Shown here piece after piece: positions 21,489 to 33,806 of a stretch of DNA of 64,000 nucleotides (the first letter of the stretch is position 1; the number at the start of each line of letters is the position of its first letter). This DNA is from Typhlomys cinereus (Eukaryota; Chordata; Mammalia; Rodentia; Platacanthomyidae): positions 3,724,630 to 3,788,629 of the forward strand of contig JALPQD010000075.1 in NCBI GenBank assembly GCA_023101885.1, written 5' to 3'. The position numbers and the translations under genes were made by a program. The notes beneath the pieces are model-generated. The model did not search any database. It had not been told where the DNA came from and saw nothing but the letters and a program-made list of their open reading frames with translations.

Positions 21489-24400
21489 TTAGGAGCCACG
21501 TATTAGGGAGTACATATGGCGCTTAATTTTCTGGGTCTGGGATACTTCATTTAACATAATTGTTTCTAATGACATCCATTTCATGGCAAATTCTAGTAAT
21601 TCATCATTTTTGATGGCTGAGTAGTACTCCATTGTATAGATGTACCACTTTTCCTTATCCATTCGTCAACTGTTGGAAATTTGGGTTGATTCCATGACTT
21701 TGTTATTGTAAACAGTGGTGCTATGAACATGGTCGTGCTTGTGCTATCGAGGTGAACCTCTGCTGTATGGGGGGTTATTCCCAAAAGTGGAATTGCAGGG
21801 TCATATGGCATTTCAATCTTTAATTTCTTTAAGAATCTCCAGACGGCTCACCAGAGTGGCTGTATGAGCCTGCACTCCCACCAGCAATGTAGGAGAGTTC
21901 CCCTCTCTCCACATCCTCTCCAGCATTTGTTGTTGTTGGTATTGTGGATTTTTGCCATCCTGACCAGGGTGAGATGATATCTCAGGGTAGTTTTGATTTG
22001 CATTTTCCTGATGGCTAAAGAAGTGGAGCATTTTTTCAGATATTTGTTAGACATTTTAATTTCATCCCTGGTAAAATTTCTTTTAAGTTCCAGGGCCCCT
22101 TTTTTAATTGGGCCATTGGTTTCCTTGATGTTTAGTTTTCTAAGTTCTTTGTGCACTCTGGACAGTAAAGCTTTATCAGATATGTGGTTAGTGAAGATTT
22201 TCTCCCATTCTGTGGGTTGCCTTTGAGCTCGTGTTACAATCTCTTTATCTGAACAGAAGCTCTTTAATTTCACATGATCCCAACTGTTGAGAGTGGGTAG
22301 CAGTGACTGTGCCATTGGATGTCTGTTTAGGAAATGTTGGCCTAGCCCAATCGGCTCGAGGGAGTTCCCTATCCTTTCAACTATGGTTTTTATAGTCTCT
22401 GGCCTGATATCAAGGTCCTTGATCCATTTGGAATTAAGTCTTGTACATGGTGACAAGTATGGGTCCAGCTTTAATCTTCTGCATGTGGAGATCCAGTTTT
22501 GCCAGCACCATTTGTTGAAGATGCTGTTCTATTTCCATTGGATTCTTTGGGCCTCTTTGTCAAAGATCAAATGGCTGTAGTTGTGTGGACTTACATCTAG
22601 GTCTTCAATCCTTATCCATTGATCTGTGTGTCTATTTTAGAGCCAGTAACAGCCTGTTTTTATAACTATGGATTTGTAATATAGACTAAGGTTTGGTATG
22701 GTAATACTCCAGCAGTGTTTTTGTTACTCGGGATTGTCTTTTCTATCCTGGGTCTTTTGTGCCTCCATATGAATTTTGAGATTGTTTGGTCAACTTCTTT
22801 GAAGAATTGCTTTGGGATTTTGATTGGTATAGCATTGAACTTGTATATTGCCTTTGGTAGGATGGTCATTTTTATGATGTTGATTCTGCCAATCCAGGAA
22901 CATGGGAGGTCTTTCCACCTTCTGGTGCCTTCTGCTATTTCTTTCTTTAGGGTTTTAAAGTTTTCATTGTAAAGGTCTTTTACCTCCTTGGTTAGGCTTA
23001 TACCAAGGTTTTTTATTTTTTTAGGGACTATAGGAAGGCCTCTGATTTTTGCACATTTATTTTGTATCCTTCCACCCTGCTGAACTTCTCAATTAGTTCC
23101 AGGAGCTTCCTGGTGGAGTTTTTGGGATCCCTCAGGTATAAGATCATGTCATCTGCAAATAGGAATAGCTTGACTACTCCTTGCTGATGAATCCCTCTTA
23201 CGTCCCTTTCTTGTCTTATGGCTTCAGCTAAGACTTCAAGTACAATATTGAATAGAAGTGGTGAGAGTGGACAGCCTTGTCTAGTTCCTGATCAAAGTGG
23301 GAATGCTTCCAATTGTTCCCCATTGAGCATAATCCTTGCTGTGGGCTTGTTGTATACAGCTTTTATTATATTGATAAAGGTTCCTTCCATTCCTACTGTC
23401 TCTAGCGTTTTGATCATAAAAGGCTGTTGGATCTTGTCAAAAGCTTTTTCTGCATCTATCGAGAGTATCGAGAGTATCATGTGGTCTTGGACTTTGGACT
23501 GGTTTACATGATGAATTACATTTATTGATTTGCGTATGTTGAACCAACCTTGTGTGCTGGGGATGAAGCCTACTTGGTCCCCGTGAATGATCTCTTTAAT
23601 GTGTTTTTGAATCCGATTTGCTAAAAATTTGTTGAGAATCTTTGCGTCTGTGTTCATCAGAGAGATTGGCCTACAGTTTTCTTTTTTAAGTGAGTCTTTA
23701 TTAGGTTTTGGGATTAAAACGATATTAGCTTCATAGAAGGAATTTGGTAGTGTTCCTTCCCTTGCTATTTGATGGAACAGTTTAAGGAGTATTGGTATTA
23801 TTAACTCCTTAAATGTCTGGTAGAACTCTGTGCTGAATCCATCTGGTCCAGGACATTGTTAGATGGGAAGATTCTAGATTACTTCCTCAATTTCCTTATA
23901 TGTTATAGGACTATTTAAATAATTCACAACTTCCTGATTCAATTTAGGTAAGTTGTGTTTACTTAGAAATTCATCCATCTCTTTTGTGTTGTCAAACTTC
24001 ACAGAGTATAAGTTTTTGAAATATGATGTTATAATTCTCTGGATTTCTTGGGTATCAGTAGTGATAACTCCATGTTCATTTCTAATTTTGTTAATTTGGG
24101 TTTTCTCTCTCCTGCTTTTGGTTAATTTAGCTAGGGGTATATCAATCTTATTGATTTTTTCAAAGAACCAGCTTTTTGACTGGTTGATTTTTTCTATCGT
24201 TTTCTTAATCTCGATTTCAGATATTTCTCCCCTTATTTTGCTAATCTCCTCTCTTCTACTACTTTTGGGATCCGATTGCTCTAGTTTCTCTAAAGCTTTA
24301 AGCTGCATTGTTAAGTTGTTTATTTCTGATGTTTCCCTTTTTTGATGTAGGCATTAAGAGCTATGAACTTACCTCTTAGAACAGCTTTCATTGTGTTCCA

Positions 24401-25262
24401 GAGATTTTGGTAAGTTGTTTGGAAAGTATATTATCATTCGCTTTCAGGAAATCTTGAATTTCCTTTTTAATTTCTTCCTGAATCCAGTTCTCATTCAGCA
24501 TCATATTGTTAAGTTTCCAGGAGGTAGTGTATTTTCTCTTGTTTGATGTGTTGTGGATGTGCAGCTTTATGCCGTGGTGGTCTGATAGGGCACAGGTTAG
24601 AATTTCAACTTTTTTGTACATGTGTAGATTCGTTTTGTGGCCAAATATGTGATCTATTTTGGAGAAAGTTCCGTGTACTGCTGAGAAAAATGTGTATTCT
24701 TTGGTACGTGGGTGAAAAGTTTGATAGAGATCTGTAAGGTCCATTTCTTTCAGGGTTTGATTAAGTTCCAAAGTATCTCTTAAGCTTTTGACCTGTTGAT
24801 CTATCCCATGTTGAGAGGGCGGTGTTGATGTCCCTAAGAATTATCGTTTGGGGGTTGATTTCTTGCTTTAGATGCTGTAGGGTTTTCTTAATGAATGTGG
24901 AGGGGCCCGTATTGGGTGCATATATGTTCAGTATTGTGAAGTCTTCCTGCTGAATTGTACCTGTGACTAAAATGTAGTATCCATCTGTGTCTCTTATAAT
25001 TTTCTTTGGTTTGAAGTCCTCTTTGTCTGATAGCATAATGGCTACCCCTGCCTGTTTTCTGCTTCCATTAGCTTGTAGAATTGTGAACCACTTTTATTTT
25101 TAGGGCAGGCCTATCTTTTGTGGTGAGATGGGTTTCCTGCAGGCAGCAGATTGATGGATTGTGATTTTTAATCCAAGTTTGTAATCTGTGTCTCTTGATC
25201 GGTGAATTAATTCCATTAACATTTAGTGTTATAATGGAGAAACTATTTTTAATTCCAGACAT
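21489..25262 (-). pseudogene. L1 ORF2 (endonuclease + reverse transcriptase), disrupted
   Basis: From the ATG (complement at 25262; MSGIKNSFSIITLNVNG) to a stop at 21489-21491 the span is 3774 bp, equal to 1257 codons plus stop and close to the usual ~1275 residues. Endonuclease motifs are visible: LNVNG, LQETH (about 25130), RDINT (about 24830, matching the D and N catalytic pair), and SDHHG (about 24570). The RT region contains [19 protein letters not shown], and a FADDMI equivalent near 23150. The C-terminal CWRGCG...HCWWEC knuckle lies at about 21880-21930. Reading frame changes several times, with in-frame stops. It is an intact-length but dead ORF2. Confidence 0.95.
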
Positions 25263-25312
25263 TTATTATGTTTAGTAGTTTTTATAAGTATATTGCTTCA
25301 CTTTTAATGGTG

Positions 25313-26304
25313 TTATACTTGCCTTCTGTTCTCCTGAATATGCCTGTTTTTTTCTTCACGCTTGAGTATCATTTCTAGCATTTTTTGAAGGCCTGGTTTG
25401 GCGGACATGTATCCCTTCAAGTTGTCTTTGTGCTGGAAGATTTTTCTTTCTCCCTCAATCATGACAGATAGTTTTGCAGGGTAAATCGGCCTGGGTTGAC
25501 ATTTTTGCTCATTCAATACTTGAAGTATGTCTCTCCCAGCTCTTCTTGCTTTTACTGTTTCGACTGAGAAGTCATTTGTTATTTTAATAGGTTTACCTTT
25601 AAAAGTGACTTGTTTTTTCTCCCTTGAAGCTCTCAGCACCAGTTCTTTATCTTGAATGTGGAGTGTTTTAACTATTATTCGCCGTAGCGTGCTTCTGCTT
25701 TGGTCGTATCTGTTTGGGGTGCGGAATGTCTCTTGTATATGGATGGGCCTCTCTTTTTTTAGATGAGGAAAGTTTTCCTTGATGATCATCTGAAAAATTT
25801 CCTCAGGGGTGGTATTTTGAGATTCTTGCTCTGGTATTCCATGAATACACATGTTAGGCTTCTTCAGGGTGTCCCATATCTCTTGGATATTTCTCTCAAG
25901 TATCTTTTTGGCTTTAACCACCTCTTCCATTGAGCTGGTTAGTACTCCCACTTTATCTTCAAGGTCTGAAATTCTGTTTTCTGCTTCATTAGTTAGTTCT
26001 GTTGGTAAGACTCTGTGGAGTTCTCTGGGTTGAAGATAACTTGTCTTTTAGCTCAGTTTTAAACTCTGCTTGAGTCTGTTTTAACTGCTCTATGCCAGTT
26101 TTTGTTTCTTGCACTGTTTTTCTCAACTCCTCCTAAGTGTCTGTTGTGTTCCTCTTCAAAGTGATTGATTCAATTATGTAATTCCTCCCGGATTTCCTCT
26201 TTCATAGTATTGAACATAGTAATGATCATATTTTGAAAGTCGTTATCCTGGATCAGGCTTTCTTGGCCATTTTCCACGGGTTTGTTCTGGTTGGAGTCTA
26301 ACAT
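25313..26304 (-). pseudogene. L1 ORF1 (RNA-binding chaperone), disrupted
   Basis: ORF1p normally forms coiled-coil trimers that coat L1 RNA. The ATG is at 26304 (MLDSNQNKP...). A TGA interrupts at about codon 45 and a frame change follows in the coiled-coil region. From 25951 down to the stop at 25313 an open frame of 212 codons survives, covering the RRM-like and C-terminal domains: NIQEIWDTLKKPN, ENFPHLKKE, FRTPNRYDQ, RRIIVKTL, KGKPIKITNDFS, and YPAKLS, which are hallmark ORF1p blocks. The stop lies about 50 bp before the ORF2 ATG. Confidence 0.93.
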
Positions 26305-26802
26305 TATGGGATTAATTTCTTCAGTGTGGAAATTTGTTTACTTGAGTGTTGCTTCTCATGGATTTGCACTTTGACTTTGGCATTGTCATTTATAACTCTT
26401 AAGATCTTTCAATTTCACTAAACTGAATTATTTGGCCTGGGATTCTAGGGGTGGGCAGGGACGGAGCTTACCTAGGTCGCGGATGAGGCCCAGCTGGACC
26501 GCGCGCGTGTCCAGGCCGGCAGAGCAGAGTGGGGAAGGGAAGATGGGGGTGTCGGCGTGTAGCTATTTAACCCGAAGGGAGCTGGGGCAGGGGCCCGGGC
26601 GCATGGGGAGGTCCTCCTTGTCCCTTGGCCCTGCGCGTGGCTCCGGCTGGATAGTGGGGTAGGAGCTGGGTCCCATGGGCTGACCTGGGGTTCTGGTGGG
26701 CAGGCGCAGGTGGAGCTTACTTAGGTTGCGGATGAGGCCCCGGCCGAACCGCGCGCGCGCGCGCGCGCCTCCCCGCCGGCGGAGCAGGGTGGGGAAGGGA
26801 GC
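26305..26802 (-). promoter_or_regulatory. L1 5'UTR promoter with two tandem monomer units
   Basis: A GC- and CpG-rich block stands out in an AT-rich region. The phrase ggagctta...aggt.gcggatgaggcc occurs at 26463 and again at 26712, a 249-bp period, so the 5'UTR holds about one and a half tandem monomers as in murine L1s, where monomers carry the internal promoter. The outer monomer is cut at 26802 by the target site. A (CG)n run lies at 26751-26768. The part next to ORF1 (26305-26435) is AT-richer and resembles a non-monomeric tether. Confidence 0.85.
26751..26768. repeat. (CG)n run
   Basis: Alternating CG of about 18 bp within the L1 5'UTR. Such tracts can adopt Z-DNA and are rare in mammalian DNA because methylated CpG mutates quickly. 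Confidence 0.9.
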
Positions 26803-26858
26803 CAGAAGAAGCTTTTGACAAGATCCAATGTCCTTTCATGATTAGAGCCCTGGATTTA

Positions 26859-27065
26859 CTATTTGTATCCCTTTTTATATTCCTGTCTTGTCTTATGGTT
26901 CTATCTAAGCCTTCAAGAACAATATTGAATAGAAGTGGTGAGAATGGACAACCTTGTCTAGTTCCTGATTAAAGTGGGAATGCTTCAAATTTTTCCATTT
27001 AGAAAAATCCTTGATATGGATTTGTTTTATATAGGTTGTATTATGTTGATATACTTTTCTTCCAT
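26859..27065 (-). repeat. Inverted ORF2 segment within the old L1
   Basis: About 207 bp read as ORF2 only on the minus strand (for example gaatagaagtggtgagaatg, complement of the conserved sense block). The missing sense block is exactly the one expected between the flanking sense sequences, so the segment has been inverted in place. Junctions are accurate to a few bases. Confidence 0.85.
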
Positions 27066-27300
27066 ACCAAAAGAAATCAAGATGTTCTTGTTTGCAGATG
27101 ATATGATTCTATGTCTGAGATATCCTAAAAACTCCATCTGGAGACTCCTGGAATTAATACATATAGCTTGTATTATGTCGATATACTTTCCTTCCATTTC
27201 AAAAGAAGTCAAGATATCCCCATCTGCAGATGACATGATACTATACCTGAGATATCCTAAAAACTCCACCAAGAAACCCTTGGAACTAATACATAAGTTT
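27037..27300 (+). repeat. Tandem duplication, 2 x 132 bp, spanning the inversion junction
   Basis: Unit one runs 27037-27168 and unit two 27169-27300. Each starts tgtattatgt.gatatact, the tail of the inverted segment, and continues into the sense RT catalytic region. The period of 132 bp is a multiple of three, so one open frame runs through both copies. Confidence 0.9.
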
Positions 27301-29991
27301 GGCATAGTGGCAGGTTGCAAAATTAATGTTCAAAAAATCAGTGGCTTTCCTATACACCAAGAATGGAAAAAAAGTGAGAAAGTCCAAAGAGAAATAATAT
27401 CATTTACCAAAGTCCCTAAAAAATGAAATACCTTGGCATAAATCTAACCAAGGAACTGAGAGATCTATACAATGAAAACTTTAAAACCCTAAAGAAAGAA
27501 ATTACAGAAGATACCAGAAGGTGAAAAGACCTCCCATGCTTCTGGATAGGTAGAATTAACATCATAAAATGACCATCCTTCCAAAAGCAATATACAGATT
27601 TAATTCTATACCAACCAAAATTCCAAAGCATTTTTTTTATAAAAATTGACCATACAATCTCAAAATCCATATGGAAACACAAAATGCCCAACATAGTGAA
27701 AACAATCCTGAGTAACAACAACTCTGCTGGAGGTATCACCATCCCAATCCTTAATGTATACTATAAATCCATAGTAATAAAAACAGCATGGTACTGGCTC
27801 CAAAACAGACACAAAGATCAATGGATAAGGGCTGAAGACCCGACACTTATAGTCATCTGATTTTTTTTACATAGGGACTCAGAAAACTCAATGGAAAAAG
27901 AATAGCATCTTCAAAAAATGATGCTGGCAAAACTAGATATCCACATGGAGAAGATTGAAACTGGACCCTTATTTGTTATCATACACAAAAATCAACTCCA
28001 AATGGATCAAGGACCTTAATATTAGACCAGAGAATATAAAAACCTTAGAAAAAAGAATAGAGAATTCCCTTAAGCTGATTGGCCTAGGCCAACGTTTTCT
28101 AAACAGGATCCTAATAGCACAGGAAATAGAGTCGACTGTCAACAAATGGGATCTTATGAAATTAATGAGCTTCTGTTCAGCTAAAGATATTGTAAATCAA
28201 ACAAAAGACAACCCATAGAATGGGAAAAAAATCTTCATTAACTACACATCTTAGACAGGTCTAATATCCAGAGTACACAAAAAACAAACAAACAAACAAA
28301 ATAGCACCAAGGAGATAAACATCCCAGTTAGAAAGTGGGGTATGGAACTTAAACTTTTCCAGGGACAAAACTGAAATATCAAACAAATACCTTTAAAAAT
28401 GTTCCATCTCCTTACACAATCGATAAATGCAAACCAAAACTACCCATCTCACACTGGTCAGAACAGCGAAAATCCACAAGATAAGCAATAACGTATGCTG
28501 GAGAGGATGTGGACAGAAGGGAATCCTCATACACTGCTGGTGGGAATACAGGCTTGTACAACTACTTTGGAGAACATTATGTCAGTTTCTTAAAAAGTTA
28601 AGAAGTGAAATTCCGTATGACCCTGCTACACACTACTGGGAATATCCCTAAAATACATCATTTTACTATAGTTACACAAGTACATCCATGTTCATAACAA
28701 CACTATTTACAATAGCAAAGCCATGGAATCAACATAAATGTCCAACAGCTGAAGAATGAAAAATGAAAATGTGGAACATATACACAAGGGAATACTACTC
28801 AGCCACCAAAAAATCAATTAATGAAATTTGCTGGTTAATGGATAGAATTGGAAGAAGTTATACTGAGCAAAGTGTCTGGAGCACAGAAAGTTAGATGCCA
28901 TATGTTCTCCCTTATAAGTGGATCCTAGTTCCAAACTCTCATAATGACATACTTAAGGGAAAATCTCTATAATATCCTATATAAGCACAAAGGATTATAA
29001 CAAAGGAGCGCAGTTCATGAACAGCCTGTAAGTAGCAAGACATCTGACACTACACACTCTCACTCTTCTTCTTGTTCACTTGGGTTTGTACAGAGTTGAA
29101 GTGCTGGGCACATCCCCAGTCGTAGAGGGGATAGAGGGTGATAGAGGGTAGCCAGCTGGCAACCTGGAGGCCAACCCCACTCATTACCTTATTCTTCCCT
29201 CTATTTTAAGCTTCTTCTTATATAAAGACTTTTGTTTAAAAAAAACAACAGTCTTTTTTATCTTTGGTTAGGAGAAGACCTCAATAGCCAAACAGGATGT
29301 AGCCTACTGCAGTGCAAGAATAGCAAAATTGAAAACAATAACCCAACCACAATAAGGAATACCAATGACCTTATAATATATACCCAGAAATAGACCATCT
29401 AAATCTCTCCCCATTGTAAAGTTTAGGGAACCTTGCAAAAGAGAGGGCAGCAAGACTATGAGAACCTAAAAATGTGAAGATGCACTGCTGGACAAGATAC
29501 TCAACTCACGAATGGACTACAGCAGCCAGGAATTCACTGCGATGAGATTTGACCTGACCTGACCTAGACAATGGCTGACATATCAACAAGCCCCCAAGAT
29601 TAGCCAGGATCTCAGAGAGATGGCTTCAGGCAGTAGAATCATTAGGGGCAAGAGGTTAGACAGTTGCAGAAGAGTTCCCATATTAGTGGGCGACCTAGGA
29701 GGGGCCCCAAGGTCTGCCACCAAGTCCTGAACCCCCACTAGAATAGACAATTCAGAGGCCCATATAAGCTGATGGACAGGAGGGTAGGAAAAAGCAGATA
29801 GGAAACACCAAGAGAAAGGAGAAAAGGAGGGTAGGGGAAGAGAGGGAGGGATTGGGAACAGGAACAAGGAAGGGAGGGAGAGTATCTACTCATTGAGCTT
29901 GTATAACTAGGTAAAATAATAATAAAAATAAAATGAATTTACTTTGTTCCCAAATTTTTATCTTATTATATGCTTAAACTATGTGCTGACA

Positions 29992-30179
29992 GGGGCTGGA
30001 GGGAAGTGTGAATAGTTAAGCCATTGCCTCACAAACACACAGAGTGAAGCAAAAAAGAAATAGAACAATCTAGGATGATTCTCAAATGTCTCCCTTGAAC
30101 CTCCACAGACATACACAATGCTCTCTGTGTACACATACACACACGTGCCACACACAGAAATAAAAAATAATAAACATTT
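29992..30179 (+). repeat. Dip-like SINE, internally deleted
   Basis: The head (ggggctggagggaag...cctcacaaac) is joined directly to the body (agcaaaaaagaaatagaaca, then cctccacagacatacacaat) and a CA-rich/A-rich tail. An imperfect TSD, actatgtgctgaca and actgtgtgctgaca, flanks it (about 29978-29991 and 30181-30194). Confidence 0.75.
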
Positions 30180-30194
30180 AGACTGTGTGCTGAC

Positions 30195-33100
30195 AATATA
30201 AGTAGGAAAGGAAGTGAATGTTTTGAAAAAAAGGAACTGCATGAGGCAAGAAAGATCATCATGGAATATGTGGCTTATATATAAAATGAAAAACAAAAGC
30301 AATGAGGTCCTAGCCTTATTCAAATAAAAATTTGTGTGACTCAACTCAGAGGCCATGTTCTCTACACATTAGAAGGGACCTACTTTCTTTAATGCCAAAA
30401 GATTGACAAAGACAAAAAAAAGGACATAATCATATTTTAGATCCTTGTTTCCTTAAAGATATCTATCTATCTATACACACAGTCTGGAAATTAACTATCC
30501 AAAATGTTTGCATGCAAACACAGTGGAAACAACTATGAGGCACACCAGGGAAAGAGTCTGCTGGTTATAGCCAGTGTCCAGATAGTGAAAACTCCAAACT
30601 CTTGCTCTTAAAAATCCCAGAAAATTCCATATCTAGAAGGAAATTATTCATATAAAGCTTCACAGGCTTTTGCTGAAACCCAAAAAGATTATAATCCCTC
30701 TCAATACACAGAAGAAATGAGTTCTCTTTTGTCCAAAGTGAAAAAGAACTAAGAATATTGTTGATAATGGGGTATTTAGATATTCAGAAATTGTTTCTTT
30801 GTATGAATTCAAAAGCTCAAATTTTCTGTTAACATGGCTACACAAAACAGGTCCCTCTGGAGAACTTAAATGGTCTTTTGGCCAGAAGAGCTAGAAGGTG
30901 TGTTTCATGTCACTTTCATGATTACCTTTATATTTCCTTCTTGCTTTAATTTGAATATTTGAGATTTAGGTGGTAGGGGCTCTCTTTAGTTAATCTTTTG
31001 ACCCTACTTTGAATTTATTTAAAATGGAAATCTCCTGCTTATTATGCTCAGATTTTGAAATCTAAGTGAAAAATACTGAAAATAAAGATTTCTTATGTCG
31101 AGGCAACAAACATATCTACTGAATTGAGCTATTTCTTCTGCTTTCCTGGCTGGATTGCCACACTTTGAAAAAGCTAACAATAGTCATTATAATGCTATTA
31201 ATTTTCTGCTTTTTTTCTAAACTAACCCCTTCACCTGCTACAATTAAAAATTAATACATAAATTTATAACAATTATGATTCTTGTTATAGCTCAGGAAAA
31301 ATATCTGGAAAAACAATGTATCATTTTTGATTTCTCTAATGCTTTATGTTAATTAGACAATGTTAACTTGACAGTATTGAATTTAACTTGTAGATTAAGA
31401 TAAACTTGAATAAATAAGTATAAATTATGGGCATATTATGTTTTATACAAAATCAAATAGCTCTTTATTTTTATATTTTATATATATTTATTTTATATAC
31501 ATATATATATATTTATAAAACCAAAAGCCAAAATATCCTCTATTATTGAACAATCACTTACTTTTATCATATGTTTTTAAAGATCATTATCTCTCCTGAT
31601 ATTAGCATACATGAGATCCTGGATTCAATCCTTAATGTCACAAATAAAATAAATAAATGAAAATACATCAGTAAATACAATATAAGCAACTGAAATAAAA
31701 GAGTTTTTTCCTACTCTAATCTATCCAACTTACTTTACAATTATCACATTATTCTTCTTCAGTACCAAACACAAAATTGAGTTCTTTCCAAGTCTCCAAT
31801 CTTCTTTTGACCTAATATACACATATTTTAGACTAATCAATATCTGTCTACTTCCTGGTATATAAAAGTTGAGGCAACATTTACTGTACCACATACTTGT
31901 CTTCAATGCAGTTTTGTGGGATTCTCATTTAACACTCTCTCTTGAATTACAGAGTGTTCACAGGTAAGATTTGATACTTAGGATTACAAAGAAATTGCAC
32001 TTGAAAAAGTGATCTACACTACTTAGACAACTGGTAGCAATGATTGAAATTATAAATAATAAAACATTTTAACTTTTCATTCATGGGTCATTTTGCTTAA
32101 TGGGCTAGAAACTATAAAAAGGCGAGTAAAGTTCTTTAAGGTAGCATCAAGACTCCCAAGGGCTCTTTGGCCTCAGTTTATCATAGAAATCATGAAGAGG
32201 CAGCTAATCCCACCAATCCAGCATAAAGAAGGCATAGAACAGCAGAGTGTTCCAGGAGAATGACAGGAATTTGTTACTGCTTGACATTAAAAAGTGTTCC
32301 AAGAAGGTTCAGGTGGAAAAATATTGGTTCCCTGTTGATGGAGATTTTTGGAAGTTGATAGCTAACAGCACTGACAACTTCATCCTGGATTAACCCACTG
32401 ATAGAGTCTTAATGTGATAGTATGGCAGGAAGGTAGTGGTGGACACCTAGGGTGTGTCGGTAACCAGTGGAATGGCTTTAAATGACATAACTTCCCTGCT
32501 CTTTGGTCCCTCGTTTGTTTCTATCCAGGTGTTAGATAAGCAGCTCTGCAAGGCCGAATGCTCGCTGCCATGAAACTCACTCACCTCAAGTCTGAGACAA
32601 GGAATCAAGTGTCTATGGACTGAAACTGTGTAGGGTACCACCTGGAAGAAAGTGGTGGTTAAGATACCACCTTGACAAAGGGATTTCACATTATCTGAGG
32701 CATTCTGCACAAGGCAGATTTCTCCTGATGTCACAGACTGGTTGTCTGAGTATGTGCTGGAAGCTAGGAGAATTCTCATTTCCCTATCTCTCCATTCCAC
32801 TAATCACAAATCCTTCAATTCATGGCAACCTGATCCCCAGCTCCCATTTACCCTCCTGTATATAAAATAAAGTTTCAGAAAGTAGGCAATGGGAGAGACC
32901 TTGCTGGGACTGTGATGTTCTCTGCCCTCTACCTACCCTGCCTATGGATCTTCTCATCATCTCATTTCCTGTGAATTATTTCTTCCTTGCCTATGTTTCT
33001 TATTGCCTTGAAACTTATCTGTGAGTACCACCCTCTGGGATGACATCAATTATTGACATCAATTAAGACAGGATAGATGAACATTTTATAACCTTACAAA

Positions 33101-33806
33101 ACTGATTCAAAATCAACCTGTCCTCCTACTAGCTACTTCACTTGGGTATTTGACCCAGGGACAGAACACATACTCCATGCTAGGACTTACAGACATAGTC
33201 AACTATTGAATGCACTACCAGATCACTGCACATATTGACGCTTCTTGCATTCTTTAATAAACTCAGCACTTTGGATTCCTCTGTACTCAGCTTGCAGAAA
33301 ATGGTAGAGATATCACTATCACCACAGGAGGATAATCACACACCATAGAAGTCAGTTGTATTTCTAATGCTACCCTGGGGAAGGTCATCACCATCAAATT
33401 CATCCATACCATATGTGCAGAGGTATCAGGGAAAACTTACAGGAGTAGTCAGTCATTAGAATCTGAATCTTGTCATTAGTGGAAACATCTTTTGAAGGCA
33501 GCAATGATGATGAAATTGGGGGCTGCCCTTTTCTTACTCAGTTTAATAACATTGTCTTAATTTTCCAAACCTCCATGTTATTTTTATGATCAAAAAAGGC
33601 ATTCAAAAGAATCTTTATACTATACTGGAATATATTTAATTTAGAAAACTACTGTTGTTATGAAAACTTCTAACATTTTCCACGGTATGAATTTTATCAA
33701 CACAGTCAACTCATCTAAATTTAGTTCAGCCTGTCACTTCCTTTATTCTCTTATTCTTCGATACTTTCATGTATGAACATCTTCAGCAAGATGAAGTTAT
33801 ACCATT
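30195..33806. other. Mostly unrecognised sequence
   Basis: I find no gene. Small items: (ATCT)n near 30461-30475, an AT-only stretch at 31466-31518, a probable ID-type SINE 3' piece at about 31608-31665 (ggattcaatccttaatgtca plus A-rich tail), a TATA-like ctataaaaagg at about 32111, and tgtatataaaataaag near 32860. The 117-codon minus ORF at 32447-32800 has no recognisable domain. Confidence 0.45.

Larger units (their letters stand above)
20421..26802 (-). mobile_element. Full-length L1 (about 6.4 kb), nested in an older L1
   Basis: This is a complete L1 in antisense: A-rich tail and 3'UTR (20421-21488), ORF2 region (21489-25262), ~50-bp intergenic spacer, ORF1 region (25313-26304) and CpG-rich 5'UTR (26305-26802). 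The perfect 14-bp TSD cagaagaagctttt lies at 20407-20420 and 26803-26816. Length and layout match a full-length rodent L1. Both ORFs carry stops and frameshifts, so it is not competent as read. If this is a long-read consensus, a few homopolymer frameshifts could be sequencing errors. Confidence 0.97.
26803..28928 (+). pseudogene. Old L1 ORF2 C-terminal remnant, rearranged
   Basis: Readable blocks: two copies of the RT catalytic region (FADDMILCLRYP at about 27090-27125 and [12 protein letters not shown] at about 27220-27260), KYLGINLT (about 27426), WYWLQNRHKDQW, KLDPYLLSYTKINSKWIKDL (about 27958), WDLMKLMSFC, and CWRGCGQKG...HCWWEY (about 28496-28550). Frames are broken repeatedly. It is not a gene. 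Confidence 0.9.
26803..29937 (+). mobile_element. Older L1, 3' portion (continues 20155-20420)
   Basis: After the TSD the interrupted old L1 resumes with gaagcttttgacaagatcc. It then shows an in-place inverted segment, a tandem duplication, the ORF2 C-terminus (stop at 28926-28928), and a 3'UTR (28929 to about 29935) with a purine-rich tract near 29800-29885 and an A-rich tail. The 3'UTR is only distantly similar to the younger L1s here, so it belongs to an older subfamily. Confidence 0.92.
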
